Of a DNA stretch of 37,736 bases, positions 17,420-23,644 are shown in pieces. Positions within the stretch are counted from its first letter, which is position 1. Every line of letters begins with the position of its first letter. The DNA is from CAZZKG01 sp964654825 (GTDB lineage: Bacteria > Gemmatimonadota > CAZMKB01). The stretch covers positions 1 to 37,736 of the forward strand of contig CAZZKG010000034.1 of the NCBI GenBank assembly GCA_964654825.1. Direction: 5' to 3'. The notes under the pieces are model-generated. The model searched no databases and was not told where the DNA came from. It worked only from the letters and a program-made list of their open reading frames with translations. The position numbers and the translations under genes are program-made.

Positions 17420-17620
17420 TTATTCTGGTTCTTCCGGGTTGGGATAGTGCTCCCAGACAGGGCCTCGGATTTTAGGTGTTTCAGGCCGAAGCCACGAGAT
17501 GCGCCACTCTATCCTGCAGCTCGGACACACGGCCCGGTTGGCACCCGGTTCCGGAGAGAATCGGGAGAAGCAGTTCAGACAGCGAATTTCGCGGTCACGT
17601 GAGTCAGTACTCGAACCCAT
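17420..17620 (-). CDS. small zinc-ribbon protein in the aldehyde oxidoreductase operon
   Basis: 66 aa with CLNC (C14, C17) and CPSC (C32, C35), a rubredoxin/zinc-ribbon-like pair of knuckles 14 residues apart. The rest is a short Trp- and Pro-rich tail (ISWLRPETPKIRGPVWEHYP). It starts at ATG 17620 inside the end of the TetR gene (17-base overlap) with GGAGGGAG as binding site, and ends 15 bases before the oxidoreductase gene, so it is a real coupled gene despite its size. It could be a rubredoxin-like electron carrier, a cofactor-assembly helper or a DNA-binding accessory; the sequence does not decide. Confidence 0.7.
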   Translation of the reverse strand: MGSSTDSRDREIRCLNCFSRFSPEPGANRAVCPSCRIEWRISWLRPETPKIRGPVWEHYPNPEEPE

Positions 17621-18284
17621 TACTCCCTCCCGGGTCGTCCCTGTTTCCGTCTGTCATACCATCTGCTATGCCGGGGCTGCAGCTCACCTCGCCGGAGCCC
17701 TTTCCCGCCAGGAGCCCTTCCAGGCACAACTGTAAAACGTCCCGGACGAATTGCTCGAGGGATTCCCGGGACGTGAAGCGGTAGTAGGGAGGTGTCAGGA
17801 GCTCGAAGAGATTCGCCAGAACCAGCCCTGTCGCGGAAGGGTCGGATACACGGAAATCCCCCGAACGCCTGCCTTCCTCTAAAATCCTGCCGAGGATGGC
17901 GCCCTGCCTCTTCACATACACCTCGATCCGCTGGGCGATCTCCGGCTTGATGGATGTGATGATCTCCTCACCGTGATGATAGCGGTTAACAAGCTCATAG
18001 ATTGTTATAACCCGGTGGAGGAGGCACTCCCTGAGCCGCTGTTCGGGCGGCGCGTCCCTCCGTGCGATCTCCTCGAGGTCCCGGATGATCCGCTCGTTGG
18101 TGAGATCGACGAGGGCGAGCATGATTTCGGACTTGGATCGGAAGTACAGGTAGACTGTCCCTTTTCCGATGCCGGCTTCACGGGCGATGTCCTGGATGGT
18201 GGTTTTGGCATACCCGTAGTGCCTGATCAGCTCCCAGGCCGAGTGGAGGATAACGTCCCGTTTTGTGTCAGTGCTTGTCTTCAT
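17604..18284 (-). CDS. TetR/AcrR-family transcriptional regulator
   Basis: 226 aa. Residues 6-55 are a textbook TetR N-terminal helix-turn-helix: KRDVILHSAWELIRHYGYAK, then TTIQDIAREAGIGKGTVYLYF with the recognition helix, then RSKSEIMLALVDL. The remainder is an all-helical ligand-binding domain (EEIITSIKPEIAQRIEVYVKRQ, ATGLVLANLFELL). It is the first gene of a five-gene operon with the zinc ribbon, aldehyde oxidoreductase, ferredoxin and HdrC-like genes, all overlapping or closely spaced. It probably represses its own operon and responds to an aldehyde, acid or acyl-type effector; that last point is inference from context. Confidence 0.92.
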   Translation of the reverse strand: MKTSTDTKRDVILHSAWELIRHYGYAKTTIQDIAREAGIGKGTVYLYFRSKSEIMLALVDLTNERIIRDLEEIARRDAPPEQRLRECLLHRVITIYELVNRYHHGEEIITSIKPEIAQRIEVYVKRQGAILGRILEEGRRSGDFRVSDPSATGLVLANLFELLTPPYYRFTSRESLEQFVRDVLQLCLEGLLAGKGSGEVSCSPGIADGMTDGNRDDPGGSNGFEY

Positions 18285-18490
18285 AAAGCAATATGACCAG
18301 AATACGAATTCAGTCAGTGTATCAATAATATACCGGGAAAACGCGAAAAACGCAAGGAAAAAATTCGATATTCACGGAACGGTCAGGGAAAAATCACGAT
18401 TTCCCGGGAACGAATAATGAGAAGATTCCCCGGGGAGCGGCTGGCGGCTCAAATCATCTCTCGGGTCGCATCTCAAACTTCTCCCGGGCT
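18285..18490. other. intergenic region upstream of the TetR-AOR operon
   Basis: No gene is seen. It holds the candidate operon promoter (18327-18355) and a short TTCCCGGGAA palindrome. No convincing terminator for the kinase-like gene is visible. Confidence 0.4.
18327..18355 (-). promoter_or_regulatory. promoter candidate for the TetR-AOR operon
   Basis: On the minus strand TTGCGT (18350-18355), 17-bp spacer, TATATT (18327-18332). The -10 is good and the -35 is weak (three of six), unlike most promoters here. The sequence between it and the TetR start is the likely place for the operator. Confidence 0.4.
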
Positions 18491-19210
18491 CTACAGCAGA
18501 TCTTTGAAACGGAGGCGCATTGAATTGATGATAATCTCCACGCACGCATCGATATCAACGTCACGAGTATTCAATGTCATGTCATAATATGCGGGATCTG
18601 AAATATCCTTGTGAAAATGCTGTCTGATGAATTCCTGCATCTGTCTATCCCTCTCGGCCACCACTTTTTCTGCGTGTTCACGGCTCGTATCGAGGATGCC
18701 CTGCATTTCCGATATTCTTTTCTCCCGCGGAGCGATCACCCTCACTTTCAATCCTCTCTCAGGCGGAAGGACGAAACCGGCCCCCCTCCCGACGATTACA
18801 GCGTGACCATGCCCGGCGATCGTCATGAGTACGGTCATGAGATGTTTCAGGTAGTGATCACGGTCGAGAGTGTCACGATCGATTAGAGTCGAAATCCATT
18901 CTTTGATGCCATCCTTGGTTCTTTCATCGAGAGATTCTATGACACTCTGCCTTACCCGGGCCTCTTTTGCCATGTGTTCAACGAGTTCCCTGTCGAAAAA
19001 TTCCCATGCGAGCTCTTCCGCCACCTTCTCACCAATGCTTCTCCCCCCACTGCCGATCTCCCGAGATATCGTGAGGTAGGGCCCGGTGGTTTCCTCGACC
19101 TTCATTGCTTCCTTCGTTCGCTGAAGCTCACCCAGCCTCCTCGTCTCCCACAGTCTCATCTGCCGGGCTACAATCTGGTTGAGTCCTCTGTCCTCGGGTT
19201 TCCTCGCCAT
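18491..19210 (-). CDS. cytidylate-kinase-like family protein
   Basis: 239 aa from ATG 19210, preceded by AAAGGAGTG and the promoter at 19238-19266; the frame extends upstream to 19318, but that would begin before the promoter. Residues about 45-235 match the cytidylate-kinase-like family: TISREIGSGGRSIGEKVAEEL is a P-loop variant, followed by WEFFDRELVEHMA, then HAVIVGRGAGFVLP and KVRVIAPREKRISEM. The N-terminal 40 residues are a charged helical extension. Members are predicted nucleotide-phosphate kinases of unproven substrate, distinct from the essential Cmk. It is cytoplasmic and monocistronic. The family is secure, the substrate is not. Confidence 0.85.
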   Translation of the reverse strand: MARKPEDRGLNQIVARQMRLWETRRLGELQRTKEAMKVEETTGPYLTISREIGSGGRSIGEKVAEELAWEFFDRELVEHMAKEARVRQSVIESLDERTKDGIKEWISTLIDRDTLDRDHYLKHLMTVLMTIAGHGHAVIVGRGAGFVLPPERGLKVRVIAPREKRISEMQGILDTSREHAEKVVAERDRQMQEFIRQHFHKDISDPAYYDMTLNTRDVDIDACVEIIINSMRLRFKDLL

Positions 19211-19237
19211 GGTATCACTCCTTTCACACCTGTCTGG

Positions 19238-19266
19238 ACGATACCCTAAAGATGTATACTTGTCAA
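19238..19266 (-). promoter_or_regulatory. sigma70-type promoter of the kinase-like gene
   Basis: On the minus strand TTGACA (19261-19266), 17-bp spacer, TATCGT (19238-19243). Transcription would begin near 19231, about 20 bases ahead of ATG 19210. Confidence 0.6.
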
Positions 19267-19320
19267 CTGTGAAAGAATGCGGGAAGGGCTGTGGAGGAGA
19301 GGATGAGATGTCCACCACCT

Positions 19321-19626
19321 TTAACGTATATCACTCAATCGTCTTGTGGGCAAAATGATCCAGAGCGTGATGTATATCAGGAGACCGACACCCGCGCCGG
19401 GTACGAAGGTCGCGAGCACGAACGCGACGCGAAGAAGAGTGACATTGATCCCGAAGTGATGGGCAAGACCGCTGCACACCCCGGCCAATTTTTTTCCTTC
19501 TTCGAGCCTGTACCACTCTTCCCTCAGAGGACTACTCATGAGCCTGCTGCCGCAGTAGCGGCATTTGTTCGCCTGGGCCTTGATAGTCTCGGCGCAATAG
19601 GGACATGTTTTCGTTTCATCGTTCAT
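19321..19626 (-). CDS. zinc-ribbon PspC-domain membrane protein
   Basis: 101 aa from ATG 19626, which shares ATGA with the stop of the anti-sigma gene; the longer frame to 19869 lies inside that gene and is rejected. Residues 8-25 are a zinc ribbon (CPYC ... CRYC). Residues about 38-96 are a PspC domain: WYRLEEGKKLAGVCSGLAHHF, then INVTLLRVAFVLATFV and a second hydrophobic helix GVGLLIYITLWIILP. PspC proteins sense or respond to inner-membrane stress. It is the last gene of the PspC-sigma-anti-sigma-PspC operon and a close structural relative of the first. Confidence 0.88.
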   Translation of the reverse strand: MNDETKTCPYCAETIKAQANKCRYCGSRLMSSPLREEWYRLEEGKKLAGVCSGLAHHFGINVTLLRVAFVLATFVPGAGVGLLIYITLWIILPTRRLSDIR

Positions 19627-20144
19627 GCGGTCAAACCTCCTCCCGCCGCTCGCGATTGAAGTGCATCTCGTGCAGCCGCCACCAGAAGCGGCAGTGAGCC
19701 GTATGCCAGACTCAAGGAGAATATGGTACCCAGTGCGTACAGAACGAAGAACACCGTACCTACTACAGGTGGCAGCCATTTCGCCAGGAGCATCTGTCCA
19801 GTCGTCGCTATCCCGTAGTTCAGCAGGATCAAAACCGGAGCGAAGAGCACGGCCAGTATGACCGCACAAGTGGTTCTGAGATTCTCTGAAAGGTTTTGTT
19901 CCGGGGCCGGGATACGAAGCCGGATTTCATCTTTAACGAGTGAAAGAGTCTTCTGGAAGAGATCGGTTGAAGGCTCGGGGGGATCGGGGAGCTGCTCGAG
20001 GGTCGGCGCAACCTCTCGAAAATCCTGTGCGAAGGCCATACAGTCGGGACACATCGCTGTGTGATCCGCGATGAGGTCGAGCTGCCCTTTTTTAATTTTT
20101 TCTTTCGCTTCCCTGCAGTTCACAAGTGGATCTCCGTCTTTCAC
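19623..20144 (-). CDS. membrane anti-sigma factor with zinc-finger (ZAS) motif
   Basis: 173 aa. The N-terminal cytoplasmic part has the zinc anti-sigma signature H28-x3-C32-x2-C35 (DHTAMCPDC), with an upstream Cys10. Two or more hydrophobic helices follow, at about residues 90-110 (AVILAVLFAPVLILLNYGIA) and 125-155 (VVGTVFFVLYALGTIFSLSLAYG). It overlaps the ECF sigma gene by ATGA (20141-20144), the classic arrangement of a cognate pair. It should hold the sigma factor at the inner membrane until an envelope or redox signal releases it. Confidence 0.88.
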   Translation of the reverse strand: MKDGDPLVNCREAKEKIKKGQLDLIADHTAMCPDCMAFAQDFREVAPTLEQLPDPPEPSTDLFQKTLSLVKDEIRLRIPAPEQNLSENLRTTCAVILAVLFAPVLILLNYGIATTGQMLLAKWLPPVVGTVFFVLYALGTIFSLSLAYGSLPLLVAAARDALQSRAAGGGLTA

Positions 20145-20665
20145 TCTTGGGGGTTGATGATTTTTTTCAAACGGGCCACGGCGTGGTGTGTCCTGCTTTT
20201 CACCGTGCCGATCGGGAGATCGAGTATCTCGGCTACTTCCGATTCCTTATATCCAAGAAAGTACCGGAGGGACAGAATCTCCGTGTCATGTTGGGATAAG
20301 CTGTTCATCCCGAGTCTCACCATGTCCAATTCATCTCTATCGTCAGAAGGCATAATGGCCCCGGCGTCATCAAGGGGTACTGTCTCCACCCGGGCCCTTC
20401 GCCGCCTGTGTGCGTCCCTGCACAGGTTGATTGCGATCTGGAAGAGCCAGGTGCTGAATTTTCTGTTACTGTCGAAGCGTTTTGCATTTCTCACCACTCT
20501 AAGCCAGGTTTCCTGGAAAATGTCTTCTGCCTCGAGGTCCGTCTGCCTGTGGATGAACGCGAGCAGGGGGCGGTTGTACCTCTTCATCAGTTCCTCGATG
20601 CCTGGCTCCCAACCTGATGCGGCGCGTTCCATGAGCCATTCGTCGGTGGCCTCCCTACCGGCCAT
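20141..20665 (-). CDS. ECF-type RNA polymerase sigma factor
   Basis: 174 aa, typical ECF length. Region 2 is clear (PLLAFIHRQTDLEAEDIFQE, TWLRVVRNAKRF, FSTWLFQIAINLCRDAHRRRR). Region 4 is LSQHDTEILSLRYFLGYKE, then SEVAEILDLPIGTVKSRTHHAVARLKKI with its helix-turn-helix. It lies 23 bases after a PspC gene and is coupled to a zinc anti-sigma gene. Its targets probably include its own operon, whose upstream region carries an ECF-like motif (21150-21176). Confidence 0.93.
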   Translation of the reverse strand: MAGREATDEWLMERAASGWEPGIEELMKRYNRPLLAFIHRQTDLEAEDIFQETWLRVVRNAKRFDSNRKFSTWLFQIAINLCRDAHRRRRARVETVPLDDAGAIMPSDDRDELDMVRLGMNSLSQHDTEILSLRYFLGYKESEVAEILDLPIGTVKSRTHHAVARLKKIINPQE

Positions 20666-20688
20666 TCGAACCGTCCTTCACTGAACCG

Positions 20689-21117
20689 TCAGGGCTGCCC
20701 GTCTGTTTCCGTAACCGCGGTATTTTCGGGCCCGGAATTACTATGTTCCGTCCGGTCTTTCGGTTGCTGTCGTAATCTGTCATACACTCGTTGTGCTTCC
20801 GCTCCAAGCTTCTCGAGCGGAGATCGGTCCTTCGGCCCGAAAGGTATCATGAGCCAGAGGGCGCCGTACACCCCCATTCCCAGCGGAGCAAACAGGATGG
20901 TGGCGACGACGAACAAAACCCGCACGAGCGATACCGAAATGCCCGTTGTCGCTGCAAGATACGCGGCAACGCCCGCCAGGATGCGACCCGGCAAGTCCCT
21001 GTGTCCAGGCTTCTCATTGCTCTTCCCGAGGTCGCTTTTACAGTAACGGCATTTGACCGCTTCGGCAAGGATCTCCTCTCTGCAGTAAGGGCATTCTTTC
21101 ATTGTGAAGTCATTCAT
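20689..21117 (-). CDS. zinc-ribbon PspC-domain membrane protein, first gene of the sigma operon
   Basis: 142 aa. A zinc ribbon at residues 9-26 (CPYC ... CRYC) is followed by a PspC domain at about 42-95: RDLPGRILAGVAAYLAATTG, ISVSLVRVLFVVATILF, and the helix GMGVYGALWLMIPFG. A charged cytoplasmic tail (about 95-142) follows. ATG 21117 has AGGAGAT six bases upstream. It is homologous to the last gene of the same operon (19321-19626), so the sigma/anti-sigma pair is bracketed by two PspC proteins. Confidence 0.88.
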   Translation of the reverse strand: MNDFTMKECPYCREEILAEAVKCRYCKSDLGKSNEKPGHRDLPGRILAGVAAYLAATTGISVSLVRVLFVVATILFAPLGMGVYGALWLMIPFGPKDRSPLEKLGAEAQRVYDRLRQQPKDRTEHSNSGPENTAVTETDGQP

Positions 21118-21149
21118 GATTCTATCTCCTTTCCCCTTCTCTGCCCAGT

Positions 21150-21176
21150 ACTACGCGCGGAGCGACGAAAAGGTTC
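21150..21176 (-). promoter_or_regulatory. possible ECF-type promoter of the PspC-sigma operon
   Basis: On the minus strand GAACC (21172-21176), 16 bases, CGTAGT (21150-21155). The AAC ... CGT pattern at this spacing is typical of ECF promoters and would imply autoregulation. No TTGACA/TATAAT pair is seen here, unlike most other genes in the window. Confidence 0.35.
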
Positions 21177-21242
21177 AAAAGGAAATGACCCCGGTTTGGA
21201 AAATCGAAGTTGTTGCGGCCGTGTGTCCCCCATGTCAGGGAA

Positions 21243-21911
21243 TCAGATCGAAGGCAGGCTGAAACTGAGTCCGACCGACAGTACCGGGTAATACTTGTAT
21301 TGGTCGATTTCGTCCTCGAGGGACTGTTCTTCCTGCTGCAGGTCCTCCTGAAAACTTGGCAGGAGGGTGATGGGACCGGAAGCCGAGAGCGTCACATCGG
21401 GAGAGCCCTGGAAAACGATCCCAATATCGAGCATGAATCCCATCCTGTCGGTCACTGCATTCCCCCAGCCGATGCCTAGATAGGGTGTCAGGTTGCCGAG
21501 GTCCACATTGCCGGAGAGGGTGCCTATCTGGGAAGCGGGATAGGTCGTAGATCCTATCGTGTACGAACCCGTCGGCTCGGCGGTCAGGTCGACTCCATTA
21601 CCGTTGACGAGCAGTCCGCCGCTCACGCGAAAACCGCGTCCCGGAATGGGGAAGAGATCAAGAAGGAGATCCATCGACCGAAGGGTGAGATCGGCATCGT
21701 AGTTTACGTCGTCCTGTGTTGTCGAATAGCTGAAGGAGAATACGTTGAATCCTGCCCTGGCATTGATTCTCGGCATGAGTGGATAAGAGATGTCCACCCC
21801 GAGCCCGAGAGTCCCCGCTTTCGCCGACACACCTACTCCCGCTCCCGCGGAAGATACCAGTAGTAAGGAAAGAACGATAACAGTGACGCCAAGAAAACTT
21901 AATCTCCTCAT
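21243..21911 (-). CDS. outer-membrane beta-barrel protein
   Basis: 222 aa from ATG 21911 (GGAGGG a few bases upstream); a frame extension to 21941 would begin inside the leader hairpin. Signal peptide: MRRLSFLGVTVIVLSLLLVSSAGAG. The mature part alternates short amphipathic strands and turns (GLGVDISYPLMPRINARAGFNVFSFSYS, LTPYLGIGWGN, GFMLDIGIVFQGSPDVTLSA) and ends in a strand with hydrophobic periodicity (YYPVLSVGLSFSLPSI), consistent with a small barrel of about eight to ten strands. An acidic, Gln-rich helical insert (about 192-208) precedes the last strand. Ligand unknown. Confidence 0.75.
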   Translation of the reverse strand: MRRLSFLGVTVIVLSLLLVSSAGAGVGVSAKAGTLGLGVDISYPLMPRINARAGFNVFSFSYSTTQDDVNYDADLTLRSMDLLLDLFPIPGRGFRVSGGLLVNGNGVDLTAEPTGSYTIGSTTYPASQIGTLSGNVDLGNLTPYLGIGWGNAVTDRMGFMLDIGIVFQGSPDVTLSASGPITLLPSFQEDLQQEEQSLEDEIDQYKYYPVLSVGLSFSLPSI

Positions 21912-21921
21912 TTTTCCCTCC

Positions 21922-21939
21922 GCATCGATATTTCGATGC
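21922..21939 (-). promoter_or_regulatory. 5'-leader hairpin ahead of the outer-membrane protein gene
   Basis: A perfect 7-bp stem GCATCGA/TCGATGC with a 4-nt loop, directly before the GGAGGG of the gene starting at 21911. It may stabilise the mRNA or tune translation. Confidence 0.4.
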
Positions 21940-21998
21940 ATCCTGTCGTGTCGAAGTATGATGGCCTGGTCGAGCGTGGCCTGATTCCATCAGAACAT

Positions 21999-22027
21999 AA
22001 GATATACGGCGGACCAATCCTTTTCAA
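21999..22027 (-). promoter_or_regulatory. sigma70-type promoter of the outer-membrane protein gene
   Basis: On the minus strand TTGAAA (22022-22027), 17-bp spacer, TATCTT (21999-22004). It gives a leader of about 80 nt that carries the 21922-21939 hairpin. It is divergent from the sigma-operon promoter 27 bp away. Confidence 0.5.
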
Positions 22028-22053
22028 GAGATGAGGCGGTGGTGGAATTTCAG

Positions 22054-22082
22054 TTGACAGGATGTATATCAGCCGGTATCAT
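22054..22082 (+). promoter_or_regulatory. sigma70-type promoter of the second ECF sigma operon
   Basis: TTGACA (22054-22059), 17-bp spacer, TATCAT (22077-22082). The leader of about 108 nt contains the inverted repeat TGTGACA (22100-22106)/TGTCACA (22121-22127), a possible operator or hairpin. Confidence 0.65.
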
Positions 22083-22196
22083 CAATCCTGACATTGAGTT
22101 GTGACAGTAGTTCTCCGTCATGTCACATAATTCCCGAGAACAGTCATATATTTCTACGGTGGGAACGACTAATAGAACAAAAGGTCTCCTGATCGC

Positions 22197-22724
22197 ATGA
22201 ACAGAGCAGAGTTGAAAAATCTTCTCGAAAAACATCACAATGCCAGTTTTGGATGGGCTCTGAACTGCTGCTATCAGGATCCAGATCAGGCGGAGGAAGT
22301 TCTCCAGACGGTCTATCTAAAAATCCTCGACGGCCGGGCACATTTCAGCGGTAAGTCCTCCTTCCTGACATGGCTCTTTGCGGTGATTCGCAAAACAGCG
22401 ATCGACGAACACCGGCGAAGAAAGTTCCGACAGATGAGGTTTTCGAGTAAAGAGAGCGATCTTCAGGGGAGGCTCTCGGTGGATGAGACCGAAGAGGCGT
22501 CCGAAAGGTCCCAGATCAGAAGACTGATCAGACAGGCACTCGACACTCTTCCGCGTCGGCAAAGAGAGGTTCTTCATCTGGTTTTCTATCAGGCTCTCAC
22601 ATTGGAGGAGGCTTCGAAAGTAATGGGGATATCGATCGGCTCGGTTCGAAAACATTACGATCGGGGTAAGAGGCGGGTCCACCAGTGGCTGGAACAATCG
22701 AAGGTGCTCGATGAATTACGATAA
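22197..22724 (+). CDS. ECF-type RNA polymerase sigma factor
   Basis: 175 aa. Region 2: NASFGWALNCCYQDPDQAEE, VLQTVYLKILDGRAHF, SSFLTWLFAVIRKTAIDEHRRR. Region 4: LDTLPRRQREVLHLVFYQA, then LTLEEASKVMGISIGSVRKHYDRGKRRV. It lacks a strong Shine-Dalgarno immediately upstream (GGTCTCC only). Its end overlaps the next gene by 14 bases. It heads a four-gene operon with a membrane anti-sigma-like protein, a Spy-like periplasmic protein and a secreted glycosidase-like protein. It is distinct from the ECF factor at 20141-20665. Confidence 0.9.
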   Translation: MNRAELKNLLEKHHNASFGWALNCCYQDPDQAEEVLQTVYLKILDGRAHFSGKSSFLTWLFAVIRKTAIDEHRRRKFRQMRFSSKESDLQGRLSVDETEEASERSQIRRLIRQALDTLPRRQREVLHLVFYQALTLEEASKVMGISIGSVRKHYDRGKRRVHQWLEQSKVLDELR

Positions 22725-23193
22725 CAGCGAGAAAAAGATACGGAGACTGTTTAAAGAACTGCGCACGGAAGATGAGAACAATGTACCGTCATTTGCTAAG
22801 GTCTACAGAGAGGCTGAAATCAGATCAGGTCTAAAACCGAAATTCGGAATACTCCCCCGACTGGCGGCGGCGGCTGTTATCCTGATCCTGTTAGGAGGAT
22901 CTGTGCTGGTCATCTATCATGAAAGTTCGATTTGGAGACCGCCTCAGGAGATACCGATTGCTGGATGGCAGTCTCCAACAGCGAGTCTCTTGAGGATCCC
23001 GGGGACTTTACTGTCAGGCACCGAGAGAATAACAACATCATCACGTGAACCACGCCGGATGACAGTGGCGGGATCTCACTGGTCCTCGCCGACTCTCGCA
23101 CTGATGAGATCTTCCGGAGAAAACTTTTTAAAGAGGAGTTTGAACCTGGGTGTACCCCCCTCATGGAGCGGGGCTCCCACTTCATACAACTAA
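22711..23193 (+). CDS. single-pass membrane protein, probable anti-sigma factor without zinc motif
   Basis: 160 aa. A charged cytoplasmic N-terminal part (SEKKIRRLFKELRTEDENNV ... FAKVYREAEI) of about 45 residues precedes one transmembrane helix (LAAAAVILILLGGSVLVIY, about 52-70) and a Ser/Thr/Pro-rich periplasmic tail. The position, start inside the sigma gene and topology are those of an anti-sigma factor, but there is no His-x3-Cys-x2-Cys motif and no clear family match by eye. Function is therefore inferred from context. Confidence 0.65.
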   Translation: MNYDNSEKKIRRLFKELRTEDENNVPSFAKVYREAEIRSGLKPKFGILPRLAAAAVILILLGGSVLVIYHESSIWRPPQEIPIAGWQSPTASLLRIPGTLLSGTERITTSSREPRRMTVAGSHWSSPTLALMRSSGENFLKRSLNLGVPPSWSGAPTSYN

Positions 23194-23208
23194 CAAATGG
23201 AGGGAAAG

Positions 23209-23628
23209 ATGAGCCGGACGTTACATGTAATCTGTGTTTTTCTGTTCATGAGTGTCAGCTCTCTTTGTGCCCAGGGAGAACCGCCTGATCCAATCGAGGT
23301 AAACACATTTTCACCGGAACTGGTTATGCAGAATCAACAGGCTATTGGACTGAGTGAAAATCAGAGAAGTTTCATAAAGAAGGAAGTACTGGCTGCGCAG
23401 ACGAGATTCACGGACCTGCAGTGGGATCTCGAAAGTCAGATGGAAAAATTTATTTCCCTGATAAGTCAGGACAAAATAGATGAGAAACTTGCTCTCGATA
23501 CCCTGGAGAAGATCCTCTCACTCGAAAGTCAGATAAAAAGAGCGAATCTGACTCTGGCTATCCGCATCAAGAACATGTTAACTCCTGAACAACAGGAGCT
23601 TCTCCGTGAGGTGAGGGAGTTACCATAA
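23209..23628 (+). CDS. Spy/CpxP-like periplasmic protein
   Basis: 139 aa from ATG 23209, preceded by GGAGGG; an upstream ATG at 23197 would overlap that site. The signal peptide ends near SLCAQG. The mature protein is almost all helix: IGLSENQRSFIKKEVLAAQ, RFTDLQWDLESQMEKFISLI, ALDTLEKILSLESQIKRANL, and the family LTxxQ motif as LTPEQQELL. Spy/CpxP/ZraP-type proteins are small periplasmic chaperones or stress sensors, which fits an operon led by an ECF sigma factor and its membrane partner. Confidence 0.75.
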   Translation: MSRTLHVICVFLFMSVSSLCAQGEPPDPIEVNTFSPELVMQNQQAIGLSENQRSFIKKEVLAAQTRFTDLQWDLESQMEKFISLISQDKIDEKLALDTLEKILSLESQIKRANLTLAIRIKNMLTPEQQELLREVRELP

Positions 23629-23644
23629 ACAAGGAGCGATCAAT

